A stretch of 64,000 nt of DNA from Sphingomonas sp. Leaf17 (GTDB lineage Bacteria; Pseudomonadota; Alphaproteobacteria; Sphingomonadales; Sphingomonadaceae): the NCBI RefSeq assembly GCF_001421505.1, contig NZ_LMKL01000005.1, forward strand, positions 124,001 to 188,000, in the 5' to 3' direction. This document shows positions 53,884 to 62,847 of this stretch, piece after piece. Position 1 is the stretch's first letter, and every line of letters starts with the position of its first letter. The notes beneath the pieces are model-generated. The model worked only from the letters and a program-made list of their open reading frames with translations. It was not told the origin of the DNA and did not search any database. The position numbers and the translations under genes are program-made.

Positions 53884-56800
53884 TCAGTAATCCTTCGACA
53901 CGCGGACGTTGACGCTCTGCCGGCCCAGCGTGGAAATGCTCGACAACAGCGACAGCCAGCGGGTGACCTGGAACTCGACCTGGGTGGCGGAATAGCCCTG
54001 ACCATCGGTGACGATCTCGGCATACAGCCGGCGGGTTACGTATTTGCCTGCCGCGATCGACGTGCCCTGCCCGGTCTGAACGTCGGCGGGCAGGATGCGC
54101 AGCCGGTCGAGACCGGCCGCGCGGCGCACCGCGTTGATCGGATTCAGCCCGTTGCCGCCATTCTGCAATGCCGCCACCGCCGCCGCCAGTTGCAGTGCCT
54201 CCGGGGCTGACAGATTGGTGATCGAGGTGCCGAACAGCAGGCGCGACAGCAGCTCGTCCTCCGGCAGCGCGGGCGTGCTGGAAAACGCGATCTCGGGCTT
54301 CAGCGCGGTGCCGGTGACGCGGATCGTCGCGCGCAGGCCGGTCGAATCGGCGTTGGCGGCGATATCCAGCGCAGGATTGGCCGGGGTTTCACCGGAGAAG
54401 CGGATGATCCCGCGCTCAAGCTCGAACTCGCGACCGGCAAACTCGTAATCGCCGCGGATCATCGTGGCGCGGCCGGTAATCGCGGGGTTCTGCGGTTCGC
54501 CGCCGATGTCGAGGTCGGCCGACCATTCGCTGGTCAGCCCAAGGCCCGAGACAAGCAACTGGTTGGCGGCGCGCGCCTTGACCGCCAGTGTCCACGGTCT
54601 GGCGATGCGCGCCTCATCCTCATCGCCACCGGGCACGTTGATTTCGCGGATATTGAGTTTCGGCACGGCCCCGGCGGCGGCGGCCTGACCAAGCCGGTAG
54701 CGGCTCTTGTCGAGCACGACATCGCCGGCGATCACGCCGCCCGAGCCATCGGAGGTGAACGACAACGGGCCAGTGACCGTGGCGGCGATGTCGTCGCGCG
54801 CGATCATGACCGCCTTGTCCGCCTGTAGCCGGAGGTCGATGCCGAGGCCGTTGGCGGCGGCAAAATCGAACTGGCCGGTGCCGGTGACACGGCCGCCCTT
54901 GCCGGCATCCGCGCCGAACCGGTCGATCACCAGCCGCGATCCACCGAAGCGCCCGACCGCCTGCACGTTGGTCAGCACGGTTCCCGTCACGGCGCTTTCG
55001 ATCCGCGCGCCGCTGGCCTGGACACGACCGCGAATGGTCGGGCTGGCAACGCGGCCTCCGGCATCGGCGGCGATCGACACCGGGCCGGACAGGTCGAACA
55101 GCTCGACACCGGTCAGCCGCCACAGCGTATCGGCGGGGCCGACATAGCGAAGCTGCGCGGTCAGCGGTGCCTGACGGATCCGGGTCACGAGGTCGCCGCC
55201 GGCCAGCGGACGCAGCAGGGCCTGCCCGCGCCCGATCACCTTGCCGCCCGACGCCATGACCGCCCGCACTCCAAGCTTGTCGGCAGACAGCGCCGCTGCC
55301 AGACCGACGTCGATCGGCCGCGACGACAGGGTCAGGCCGGAGCGGCTCAACCCGCGAATGGTCAGGTCGGCATGACCGGTCGGGGGGCCACCCGCCGTGG
55401 TCGCATAGTCGAACTTGCCCGACGCCGTGCCGCCGAGGCCAAGGCCGGGATAGCCGATGTCGAGGATCGCCAGCGGCATCCGCGTCAGTCCGGCGTCGAT
55501 CGCCATGCCCGTGGGCGACAGGCGTCCGCCAAGCCGCGCCTCGCCACCGGCAAAGGTCAGCCGGGTGGGCGCGACCCGCCAGCCATCGCCGTCGCGGGTC
55601 ACGACGGCCGGCTCCAGCAGGGTGAGCGGGCGGCGGTCCAGCGTGCCGCGCGCGGTGATGCTGTAGCGATCGGGCGTGACGGCCGTGACGGTCTGGATAT
55701 CGAACGCGCGGCCACGCGACCCGGCGATGGCGGCACGGATTTCACCGAACCCATCGCGCAAGGTGGCCGACGCGGTCATCCGCGCCAGACTGAGCGCGCC
55801 GAGACGCACGCCGACCGCCTGCGCGCTGCCCTCCACCGTCGTGCCGGCGGGGTCGAGCATCGTCGTGAAGTCCAGCCGACCGCGGCGGACCGTCACGCCG
55901 CCGGCCAGTCGCGCCGACGCGGCGACCAGATGCGTTTCGATCCGCTGAATGGTGCCGACCGGGCGGAACAGCAATTCGCCGGCAAGACCGCCGCCGGCAA
56001 CGCCAAGCCGCCCGTCAAATCCACCATCGACGATGGCCAGCGTTCCGCTGGCGCGGGTGCCCGCCACGTCGAGCGCGGAGACGACGATGCTCGACTGCGC
56101 GCCGCGTGGCAGCAGGATCGCGCCCGTTCCGGTAAAATTGCCAAGACGCGATCCACCGGCGGCGGTGAAGGCATAGCCCGCCGGCGTCGAATCGAGATGC
56201 GCGCGGACGTTCGCCAGGCCGAGCGTGGCGTTGGGGGCGGTGAAGACCAGATCGAGCGTCGGTCGCTCGATCCGGCCATCCAGCTTCAGCGTCAGGGGAC
56301 CATATTGCGCCTGTCGCCCGGCGCCCTCGAAATGGAAGCTGCCGTCGCGGCGGCGATAGCCATTGCCGGCGATGCGGATCGACGGCGCGGTCAGCACCAT
56401 ATTCCGGAAAAGCAGCGTGCCATCCGGCAGGCGTTCCAGATTGGTGACGATGCGCGGCAGGCCGCCGGCCAGACTGCGGAAGAAGCCGTTGTCCAGCCGC
56501 AGCATCTGGGCACTGCCCTGACCGATCACCCGCGTCCCCCTGCCGTTCGCCCCCGGCACGACGCGCAACGTGGAGCGGACATCGACCACGCCAAGGCCGG
56601 GGATGAGGTAGCGGCCCAGCGCGCCGTTGACGCCGACCTGATACCGACCGGTTTTCAGGTCGAGGACGAGGGTGATCCTGCCGGACAGCTTGTCCGACCG
56701 CAGGCGCAGGTCGTCGCCCGTAATGGTCGTGGCGCTCACCCGCAATTTGCCGTCAAGCGACAGGTTGCGCAGGATGCCGCCAGCGACATCGCCGACGCCG

Positions 56801-58044
56801 GTCACGCGGGCGGCGGTAAAGCGGATCGGCACGATGACCGGCCAGCGCGACAGACGCCCCCTGCCCGCCGCGCGCGCCTGTTCGAACCCGGTGTTGTCGA
56901 AAGCGAAACGGTCGGCGGCGAGGCGATAGTCGAACGCGGCGGTCGCGAACGGACCGTCGAGGATCGCGCGCAGCGTCACCCTGCGTCCGGTCATGTTGCG
57001 GAACAGCGCCTGTGGGCGCAGCAGCGCGGCGGTGATGCGGACGTTGCGAAAGGCGTTGCGGCCGAGGTCGACGACACCGGTCGTGTCGAGCGACAGCGAT
57101 GGCGACCGCAGGACAAGCCGCCCGTCGAGCCGGCGGTCGGCAAAGGTCGCGGTGCCGTTTATCGCCACACGCGGTGCCGACAGGGTCAGCAGCTTGCCCT
57201 TGGCGAAAGGCGCTGGCGCGATCATGCCGCGCAGCCCGTACCGGCCAGCCTCGGCGGTGAGTGCGAGGTCGATGACACGGTCGCCCCGAACGTTGCCGAC
57301 CGCGCGGCCCGACCATCGCGCCCAGCGGCCATCGCCGGTCACGTCGAGCGCGATTGGACGGGCGATGCCCGACATCGCCGCGAGGATGCCGTTGGCCGCG
57401 CCCCGCGCCTGCACGTCGATGTCGAAGCGGTCACGGTCCGGCGCGGCGTCGATCCGAAGGTTCAACCGGTCGGTGCCGGCGACCACCGCCCGCACATCGA
57501 CCAGCGCGCGACCGGCGCGGATATCGGCCCGTGCGACCAGTCGCCCGACCCGGCGCTGGCCCAGCACCGGCGGCGCGATCGTCAGCGTGTCGATGGCGAA
57601 CCGGCCGATGTGGATATCGAAATCGGGCAGGATCGGCCCGCGCCGGCCGGTCGGAATTGTCTGCGGTTTGTTCCACAGCGTCGCGCGCGGGGCTTCAAGC
57701 CGGTCGATGACGAGGCGGTTGCGGACCCAGGCGAAGGGATGCCACGACAGGGCGACGCTTGGGGCCTGAAAAACCAGGCCTTTCGGGTCGTAGACCCGCA
57801 GGTCGACGATCCGCGTGTCACTGTACAACGAGCCGTCGATCCGCCCGACCGAGAAGCGCAGGCCGTTGGCGGTTCGGATGGTCGCGATCCGGTCAGCGAC
57901 CAGGCGGTGACCGATGTCAGTGTCGACCATTGCGACGACCGCGACCACCAGCAGTACGACACCGGCGATCAGACTTGCGATCCACCGCCACCACCGGCGG
58001 GGCAGTCGTTGGGGCACCGGTGGTGTCGCGTCGGGGTCGGTCAA
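53884..58044 (-). CDS. tamB: Translocation and assembly module TamB
   Basis: A 1386-residue inner-membrane-anchored protein of the TamB/AsmA-like lipid-transfer type. One N-terminal membrane helix (about residues 17-42) is followed by a long beta-solenoid of repeats and the C-terminal DUF490 domain (GTSITNLSAPEALQLAAAVA, GKYVTRRLYAEIVTDGQ and a C-terminal RVSKDY). TamB spans the periplasm and reaches TamA. It overlaps tamA by 4 bases and is the second gene of the pair. Very high GC makes long open frames on the other strand; they are not coding. Confidence 0.95.
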   Translation of the reverse strand: MTDPDATPPVPQRLPRRWWRWIASLIAGVVLLVVAVVAMVDTDIGHRLVADRIATIRTANGLRFSVGRIDGSLYSDTRIVDLRVYDPKGLVFQAPSVALSWHPFAWVRNRLVIDRLEAPRATLWNKPQTIPTGRRGPILPDFDIHIGRFAIDTLTIAPPVLGQRRVGRLVARADIRAGRALVDVRAVVAGTDRLNLRIDAAPDRDRFDIDVQARGAANGILAAMSGIARPIALDVTGDGRWARWSGRAVGNVRGDRVIDLALTAEAGRYGLRGMIAPAPFAKGKLLTLSAPRVAINGTATFADRRLDGRLVLRSPSLSLDTTGVVDLGRNAFRNVRITAALLRPQALFRNMTGRRVTLRAILDGPFATAAFDYRLAADRFAFDNTGFEQARAAGRGRLSRWPVIVPIRFTAARVTGVGDVAGGILRNLSLDGKLRVSATTITGDDLRLRSDKLSGRITLVLDLKTGRYQVGVNGALGRYLIPGLGVVDVRSTLRVVPGANGRGTRVIGQGSAQMLRLDNGFFRSLAGGLPRIVTNLERLPDGTLLFRNMVLTAPSIRIAGNGYRRRDGSFHFEGAGRQAQYGPLTLKLDGRIERPTLDLVFTAPNATLGLANVRAHLDSTPAGYAFTAAGGSRLGNFTGTGAILLPRGAQSSIVVSALDVAGTRASGTLAIVDGGFDGRLGVAGGGLAGELLFRPVGTIQRIETHLVAASARLAGGVTVRRGRLDFTTMLDPAGTTVEGSAQAVGVRLGALSLARMTASATLRDGFGEIRAAIAGSRGRAFDIQTVTAVTPDRYSITARGTLDRRPLTLLEPAVVTRDGDGWRVAPTRLTFAGGEARLGGRLSPTGMAIDAGLTRMPLAILDIGYPGLGLGGTASGKFDYATTAGGPPTGHADLTIRGLSRSGLTLSSRPIDVGLAAALSADKLGVRAVMASGGKVIGRGQALLRPLAGGDLVTRIRQAPLTAQLRYVGPADTLWRLTGVELFDLSGPVSIAADAGGRVASPTIRGRVQASGARIESAVTGTVLTNVQAVGRFGGSRLVIDRFGADAGKGGRVTGTGQFDFAAANGLGIDLRLQADKAVMIARDDIAATVTGPLSFTSDGSGGVIAGDVVLDKSRYRLGQAAAAGAVPKLNIREINVPGGDEDEARIARPWTLAVKARAANQLLVSGLGLTSEWSADLDIGGEPQNPAITGRATMIRGDYEFAGREFELERGIIRFSGETPANPALDIAANADSTGLRATIRVTGTALKPEIAFSSTPALPEDELLSRLLFGTSITNLSAPEALQLAAAVAALQNGGNGLNPINAVRRAAGLDRLRILPADVQTGQGTSIAAGKYVTRRLYAEIVTDGQGYSATQVEFQVTRWLSLLSSISTLGRQSVNVRVSKDY

Positions 58045-60008
58045 AATGCCTGCCCCAGCGAGACATAGACGGCGATCCGCGAATCGCCGGGCTGCGGGTT
58101 GATCGGCGTGCCGACGTCGAGGCGGATCGGCCCGAAATTCGAATAATAGCGCACGCCGATGCCGGTGCCGTAGCGAAAGCCGCTGAAGTCCGGGAGCGTG
58201 GAGGTGTAGATATTGCCGGCGTCGAAGAACGGCACGATGCCGAAATTGCCGAACGCCTTGACCCGCGCCTCGATCGAGAACTCGGCCAGGCTGCGACCGC
58301 CGATGGGATCGTTGTTGGGGTCGCGCGGGCCGATCGACTGGAAGCCGTAGCCGCGCACCGAAGCGCCGCCACCGGCGTAGAACCGCCGCGACGGCGCGAC
58401 CTGATCGCGCGGTGCGCCAAGGATCGAGCCGATCCGCATCCGCCCCGCCAGGATCACCCCGTCGCGCACCGGCTGATAGGTGCTCGCGTCGATCTGCGCG
58501 CGGGTATAGCCGAACACCGATCCTTGCAGCGAGGCCTCCGGGCTGAGCCGACCGCCGAGGCGGAATCCCCGCGTCGGATTCAGCAGGTCGTCCGATCCGT
58601 CATAGGTCAGGCTGGTCGGCAGCGCGCCGATGAAGAACGTCCGCCGACGCGGATCGCCGGTCGACAGGATGACGTCGCGTTCGTCGGACGCCAGCAATTC
58701 CGCTCCGACCGACCAGGCCCACGCCTTTTGAAAGAAGATGTTGGTCTGCCGCTCCAGGCTGCCCGACAGCGAGAAGGTCCGCGCCTGATAGGCGTCGCGG
58801 TTGAGGTTGGCGGCCGACAGCTGGAACGTCAGCACCCGGTCTCGGCCGTTGAAATTGTTGCGCCGGAAGGTGACCGCGCCAAGCTGTTCGCGCGTCCCCA
58901 GCACACCGCGCAGGGTCAGCGCGCCTTCCGGCGGGAACAGGTTGCGGTGGGTCCAGCTGATTTCCGCGCGGGCGCCCTCGCCGGTGCCGTAGCCGACCTC
59001 GCCCGCCACCGTGTGCGGCGGAGCCGGATCCATCTTCACGGCGATGTCGACGGTGCCGGGTGCCTGCCCCTCGACCGGCTTAACGCTGAGCGACGACACC
59101 AGACTGGTCTGGATCAGCGCGCGGCGCAGGTCGTCCAGCGCGGTCGCATCATAGGGCGCGCCTGGAACGAAGCGGGCGATATCCTGGATATGATCGGCGT
59201 CGAACACGCCGTTGTCGGGCGGCGTGGTGATCCGGCCGAACAGCCGGGTCGCGCCTGGCCGGACCGACAGGTCCAGCGTGGCGGTGCGGGCGGCGCGGTC
59301 GATGACGATTTCCGATTCGCCGACCTTTGCGAAGGGAAAGCCCTCCTTGCCGATCTCGGTCGCCAGCTTCGCCTCGCCCGCGACGATCGTGTCGGCGTTG
59401 ACCGGATCCTCCGGCTTGACGCCGAACGCCTTTGCCAGCGCGTCGGCCTTCGGTCCGGCCGCCGCCAGACCATCCAGCGTCACGCCCTTGAAGCGGTACA
59501 GCGTGCCGGGCGCCGCATCGAGCACGACGAGCGGCCGGGTGCCGGGTTCGACGCGGGTCGTGACGCGCGCGTCGTAATAGCCCTCTCCGCGCAACAGGCT
59601 GGTCAGCAGGTCCGCATCCTCGTGCGCGCGACGGTCGATCTGCGCGGCGTTGGCCGGATCGCCGTCATTGGCATCCAGCGAGGACAGCGCGGCGAACCGC
59701 TGGTTCAGCAGCGGCGTGGCGACCGTGTCGATACCGTCGATCCGCCAGGCGTAGCGGGTTTCGGCGGCGATGTCGGTGGTCTGGGCGGCATCGGCCGCCG
59801 CCGCCGGATCGGCACCGATGACGGGCCATGCGACGCCGATGTCGGGCAGGTCAGCGAGCGGCGCGTCAGGATCGAGCGCGGGCAGATCGTCGGACGGCCG
59901 GCCGGCGGCAGGCGCGGGGATGCTTTGCGCAAAGGCCGGCGCGCCGGCGAGAACAAGAAATGACGCGGCGGTCGCGGTCGCGCCCAGCCGCCCCGCGCGG
60001 AACACCAT
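58041..60008 (-). CDS. tamA: TamA, Omp85-family outer-membrane assembly protein
   Basis: A 655-residue BamA/TamA family protein. The signal peptide ends FLVLAGAPAFAQ. POTRA domains follow (about residues 80-300, for example YRFKGVTLDGLAAAG and FGRITTPPDNGVFDADHI), then the 16-strand barrel with VRGYGFQSIGPRDPNNDPIG and a final FGPIRLDVGTPIN segment. It inserts outer-membrane proteins or supports outer-membrane lipid traffic together with TamB, which is immediately downstream. Confidence 0.95.
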   Translation of the reverse strand: MVFRAGRLGATATAASFLVLAGAPAFAQSIPAPAAGRPSDDLPALDPDAPLADLPDIGVAWPVIGADPAAAADAAQTTDIAAETRYAWRIDGIDTVATPLLNQRFAALSSLDANDGDPANAAQIDRRAHEDADLLTSLLRGEGYYDARVTTRVEPGTRPLVVLDAAPGTLYRFKGVTLDGLAAAGPKADALAKAFGVKPEDPVNADTIVAGEAKLATEIGKEGFPFAKVGESEIVIDRAARTATLDLSVRPGATRLFGRITTPPDNGVFDADHIQDIARFVPGAPYDATALDDLRRALIQTSLVSSLSVKPVEGQAPGTVDIAVKMDPAPPHTVAGEVGYGTGEGARAEISWTHRNLFPPEGALTLRGVLGTREQLGAVTFRRNNFNGRDRVLTFQLSAANLNRDAYQARTFSLSGSLERQTNIFFQKAWAWSVGAELLASDERDVILSTGDPRRRTFFIGALPTSLTYDGSDDLLNPTRGFRLGGRLSPEASLQGSVFGYTRAQIDASTYQPVRDGVILAGRMRIGSILGAPRDQVAPSRRFYAGGGASVRGYGFQSIGPRDPNNDPIGGRSLAEFSIEARVKAFGNFGIVPFFDAGNIYTSTLPDFSGFRYGTGIGVRYYSNFGPIRLDVGTPINPQPGDSRIAVYVSLGQAF

Positions 60009-60067
60009 GTCCCTGTCCTAACGGGCGTTCGCTCGCAGCGACAGTCCCCGATATCGCGATTCGCCGC

Positions 60068-60280
60068 TTACTGCACGGTGCCCGGCGCATGATCGGTGCC
60101 GAGCAGCACGATCAGCCGTTCGATCTGCCGCCAGTGGCAGAAGCGGACGTGGTTGCCGATGTCCCGGCTGCGGTCCGCGCGGATCGATGCGAACAGCGCG
60201 GCCTCCTCGCCATGCGCGGCGATCAGGTCGACGGCGTCGAGAACCGATCGGGAGTCGGCGATATAGGGCATTGGAGTCAC
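60068..60280 (-). CDS. Small hypothetical protein, 70 residues
   Basis: Begins at a GTG (60280) with GAGGA six bases upstream; an ATG three codons inside (60271) has no ribosome-binding site. The content is DSRSVLDAVDLIAAHGEEAA, FHV-like NHVRFCHWRQIERLIVLLG, ending HAPGTVQ. No family is recognised, but the strong ribosome-binding site and the clean single frame support a gene. Confidence 0.6.
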   Translation of the reverse strand: MTPMPYIADSRSVLDAVDLIAAHGEEAALFASIRADRSRDIGNHVRFCHWRQIERLIVLLGTDHAPGTVQ

Positions 60281-60455
60281 GGCGTATCCTCGATCGCGCT
60301 GAGCGTTGCGGTGTCCATCATCCAAAAGCCATGCCGGATCGACCGTTGAGCCGGTGGCGGCGGAACGCGGTGGTAAACGGACCTGCGCGGACTGTGCCGC
60401 CTGTCCCGTTCAGGGACGGCTGGCGTCCCGGCGCGGGACGTGGCAGTCAGCGGCG

Positions 60456-60635
60456 ATGCAATCCTCCCCACCCCCCGCCGCCGGTGGCGCGCTGGTCGCG
60501 TTCGGTGTCCTGATCGGAGCCGGCATCGGTTTTTCGGTTGGTCAGGCAACACCGGGCGCACTGATCGGCCTGGCCCTGGGCGTGACCATCGCCGGGCTGA
60601 TCTGGTGGCGCGACCGCCGCCGCGCGGGGCGCTGA
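60456..60635 (+). CDS. Small membrane protein, 59 residues
   Basis: Two hydrophobic helices (ALVAFGVLIGAGIGFSVGQA and GALIGLALGVTIAGLIWW), a Pro-rich start and a basic tail RDRRRAGR. Not recognised. The ribosome-binding site is weak, so the start is uncertain. Confidence 0.5.
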   Translation: MQSSPPPAAGGALVAFGVLIGAGIGFSVGQATPGALIGLALGVTIAGLIWWRDRRRAGR

Positions 60636-60672
60636 AACCCGGTCATCACCGGGCAAATCAGCGCCGGACGGA

Positions 60673-61293
60673 TCAGCGGGGCGCGCGCATCTGCCACACG
60701 ACCCGGCCGATGACGGTCACGGCACCGCGCGGCACCGGTCCCGCCGCCGGATTGTCGCTGGTCACGACCAGCCGGTTGCCGAGGCGCGCGACGCGCTTGA
60801 CCATCAGCGTGTCGTCGATCCGCACGACATGGACCGCGCCGCGCGGGCCGGGGTTGCGGCTGGTCAGGTCGACGAAGATCGTGTCGCCGTCGAACAGCCC
60901 CGGCTCCATCGAGTCGCCCCGGACGCGGATGCTGGCCGCGGTGTCGGCTGACAGCCCGAGATACCGGGCGAGCGCGGGTGTGATCGAATCGCTGCCGACC
61001 GTCAGTTCATTGTCGACGAACGCCCCCGGTCCGGCCGACGCGGCGAGCGCGAGGCGGGGGATCGCCACCAGCGCCGGGCCGCGCGCGACCGCGCCGAGCC
61101 GGGTTTCGTCGACCCCGAGCATGTCGGCCAGCAAACGCCGATCGCGTTCGGACAGGCGACGCGGGGTGCCGCGGTGGACGAACTGCTGAAGATAGGCGGG
61201 ATTGCGCCCTAGCATCGCCGACAGGGCGGCAAGGCTGTGCCCACCCGCCTGCGCCAGTTGCGCCAGTGTCGTTCGCGGATCGTCGTCAGCCAT
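60673..61293 (-). CDS. S24/LexA-type helix-turn-helix repressor
   Basis: A 206-residue transcriptional repressor with a self-cleaving C-terminal domain. The N-terminal half is a helix-turn-helix (AQLAQAGGHSLAALSAMLGR, NPAYLQQFVHRG). The peptidase half has the LexA-type cleavage site at A87-G88 (AASAGPGAF), the catalytic serine S128 in RGDSMEPG and lysine K166 in LMVKRVARL. This fold senses DNA damage in LexA and phage CI. A -35/-10 pair ends five bases before the ATG, so the mRNA may be leaderless. Divergent small ORFs start 91 bases away. Confidence 0.85.
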   Translation of the reverse strand: MADDDPRTTLAQLAQAGGHSLAALSAMLGRNPAYLQQFVHRGTPRRLSERDRRLLADMLGVDETRLGAVARGPALVAIPRLALAASAGPGAFVDNELTVGSDSITPALARYLGLSADTAASIRVRGDSMEPGLFDGDTIFVDLTSRNPGPRGAVHVVRIDDTLMVKRVARLGNRLVVTSDNPAAGPVPRGAVTVIGRVVWQMRAPR

Positions 61294-61298
61294 GTCCC

Positions 61299-61327
61299 GA
61301 TCTAGTACGAGGATTTTTCCTAGACAA
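61299..61327 (-). promoter_or_regulatory. Promoter of the S24 repressor, possible leaderless start, with operator-like palindrome
   Basis: On the minus strand, TTGTCT (-35, 61322-61327), a 17-base spacer and TAGATC (-10, 61299-61304) are followed after 5 bases by the start codon at 61293, so transcription would begin at or next to the A of ATG. A 12-base inverted repeat AGGATTTTTCCT (61310-61321) lies in the spacer and could be an operator. Confidence 0.5.
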
Positions 61328-61340
61328 GTTGGAAATTGAA

Positions 61341-61355
61341 GAACAGACCGCGAAC
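61341..61355 (+). promoter_or_regulatory. SOS-box-like repeat (GAAC-N7-GAAC)
   Basis: GAACAGACCGCGAAC is an exact match to the alphaproteobacterial LexA box GTTC-N7-GTTC in its reverse-complement form. It lies in the 90-base divergent region, 29 bases before the 59-residue ORF. The match alone is short; its place is what makes it meaningful. Confidence 0.5.
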
Positions 61356-61383
61356 GCACGCTGAGGAGTCGGAGCAATGCGGG

Positions 61384-61563
61384 ATGTCGGTGCTGGTCAA
61401 GATCAATCGCTATCTGCAACGGACGGGCATGCCCGCGACCACCTTTGGCCGGCTGTCGGTCAACGATCCGCGCCTGGTGTTCGACCTGCGCCGGGGTCGT
61501 CAGCCCGGACTGCGGATCGTGGCGCGGGTCGAGCAGTTCATCGCGCAACCCCCGCCGCCGTAA
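61384..61563 (+). CDS. Small HTH-like conserved protein, 59 residues
   Basis: Starts MSVLVKINRYLQRTGMPATT, then FGRLSVNDPRLVFDLRRGR and ends VARVEQFIAQPPPP. The pattern, a short helix, a threonine-rich turn, then a DPRLVFDLRRGR helix, resembles a truncated XRE-type helix-turn-helix. No named family is recognised. It sits behind the SOS-box-like repeat and 35 bases before the next small gene. Confidence 0.6.
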   Translation: MSVLVKINRYLQRTGMPATTFGRLSVNDPRLVFDLRRGRQPGLRIVARVEQFIAQPPPP

Positions 61564-61598
61564 CCCGGCGATCCGCCGACTGCGGGGATGCCGCGTCG

Positions 61599-61871
61599 GT
61601 GCTGGCGCGCGCGCTGGCCGGCAGTGCCATCGCCGCCGGATGCAGCGTGCGGGTCATTGACCATCGCAGCATCGCGTGGTCGAGCGCAACCTTCGTGGGG
61701 GAACGGCACCGATTGACGCTGGTCACGTCCGGCGATGCCGCCGACTGGCTGGCGGGCCTGCCGGATGCGGAGTTCGCCTTGCGCGGGCATCTGGTTGTCG
61801 ACCTGCTCGTCGTCGGGATCGACGCCGATGCGGTGGCGACGGTTGAGGTACTGACGCTGATCGAGTCGTGA
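61599..61871 (+). CDS. Hypothetical protein, 90 residues
   Basis: Starts with GTG at 61599 (VLARALAGSAIAAGCSVRVI) and ends ATVEVLTLIES. The sequence WSSATFVGERHRLTLVTSGD and ALRGHLVVDLLVVGIDADA looks like a small alpha/beta domain. No family is recognised. Directly follows the 59-residue gene in the same orientation and probably shares its transcript. Confidence 0.55.
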   Translation: MLARALAGSAIAAGCSVRVIDHRSIAWSSATFVGERHRLTLVTSGDAADWLAGLPDAEFALRGHLVVDLLVVGIDADAVATVEVLTLIES

Positions 61872-61875
61872 TCGG

Positions 61876-62847
61876 TCAGCGATCCTCGCGCGGTCGATCG
61901 CCGATGGCGCGGTCCACGCCGCGTAACGTTCCGAGCGCCTCGTCGATCGACGGACGCGGCGCGTCGGACCGGCGGCGCGCACCGCGTTCCAGCCGGGCGA
62001 GCAGCGCTTCGATGCTGGGTGGTGAGTCGTCCGCCGGTATCGCCACGGACGGCGAACCCGCCGCCGGGGTCGATGGTACGGGCAGCGGTGCCGGCGGCGC
62101 ACTGGCCGGCGCGTCGGGACGAGCCTCCGGTTCGATCCGCAGGGCGGCGGCGGGGTCGGTTTCGACCGATTTGATGGCGACGCGCGGTTCGCTGACCGGC
62201 GCTGGCGCGTCCGTCGGCGGAGCGAAACGCGGTGGCGGCGTGATCGGCAGGGGGGGTGCCGGTTCGGGTGTCGCCGCAACCGGCGGGTCCGCCTCGGGAA
62301 CAGGATCCGATGACGGCCGGGCGATCAGCGCGCCGACCGGGCGGACCGGTTCGCGGGGAGCAGGCAGGATCGCATGCGGATCATAGGCGGCCAGCGGCTG
62401 GTCGAGATCGTCGGGCAGGTCGCGCACCAGCGGCGGCACGGGCGGCAGGACGGGGGTGGGCACCGGATCGCCGAAATCGGCGGCGGCCGAAATCGGGCGG
62501 CGGGCCGGGGCATCGGGGTGCGAATCGGCACGACGCAGAACGGGTACGCCATCGGCCGCCGGCGCGCGCGGGGCAAAGACTCCGCCCGGACCGAACAGCA
62601 GATACAGCGACGACCAGACGACGGCGGCCGCAATTATCCCGAAACCGAGCGCCAGCACCGCGCGGGCGGTGATGCCCAGCGGCGGCTGCGCGACCGGGAC
62701 CAGCGCGGCGATGCCGCTGTTCCACGTCCAGTCCTCCAGCATGTCCTGCGGCAGGAAGGCGAAGACGAGCGCGACGATGACGGCGGCGGCGATACCACCG
62801 GCCGGCGGGATCGCGGCGTTCAGACGGAGACGGGAGTACGCGACCAT
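61876..62847 (-). CDS. Two-helix membrane protein with proline-rich tail
   Basis: A 323-residue protein. Helices lie near residues 16-33 (GGIAAAVIVALVFAFLP) and 60-86 (ITARAVLALGFGIIAAAVVW); the rest is a Pro/Ala-rich, probably disordered tail with a short charged helix near the end (IEALLARLERGARRR). No family is recognised. Its 5' end overlaps the 3' end of the glycosyltransferase gene by 28 bases. Confidence 0.7.
   Translation of the reverse strand: MVAYSRLRLNAAIPPAGGIAAAVIVALVFAFLPQDMLEDWTWNSGIAALVPVAQPPLGITARAVLALGFGIIAAAVVWSSLYLLFGPGGVFAPRAPAADGVPVLRRADSHPDAPARRPISAAADFGDPVPTPVLPPVPPLVRDLPDDLDQPLAAYDPHAILPAPREPVRPVGALIARPSSDPVPEADPPVAATPEPAPPLPITPPPRFAPPTDAPAPVSEPRVAIKSVETDPAAALRIEPEARPDAPASAPPAPLPVPSTPAAGSPSVAIPADDSPPSIEALLARLERGARRRSDAPRPSIDEALGTLRGVDRAIGDRPREDR

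Noticed and set aside
55372..58068. Long plus-strand open frame opposite tamB (and similar ones opposite tamA, the M3 peptidase and the amylase)
   Set aside because: Arg/Gln-rich shadow translations caused by very high GC; no family motif, no ribosome-binding site, and the opposite strand carries the clear gene.
60673..61871. Prophage remnant around the S24 repressor
   Set aside because: No integrase, structural or lysis genes and no attachment-site repeats nearby.
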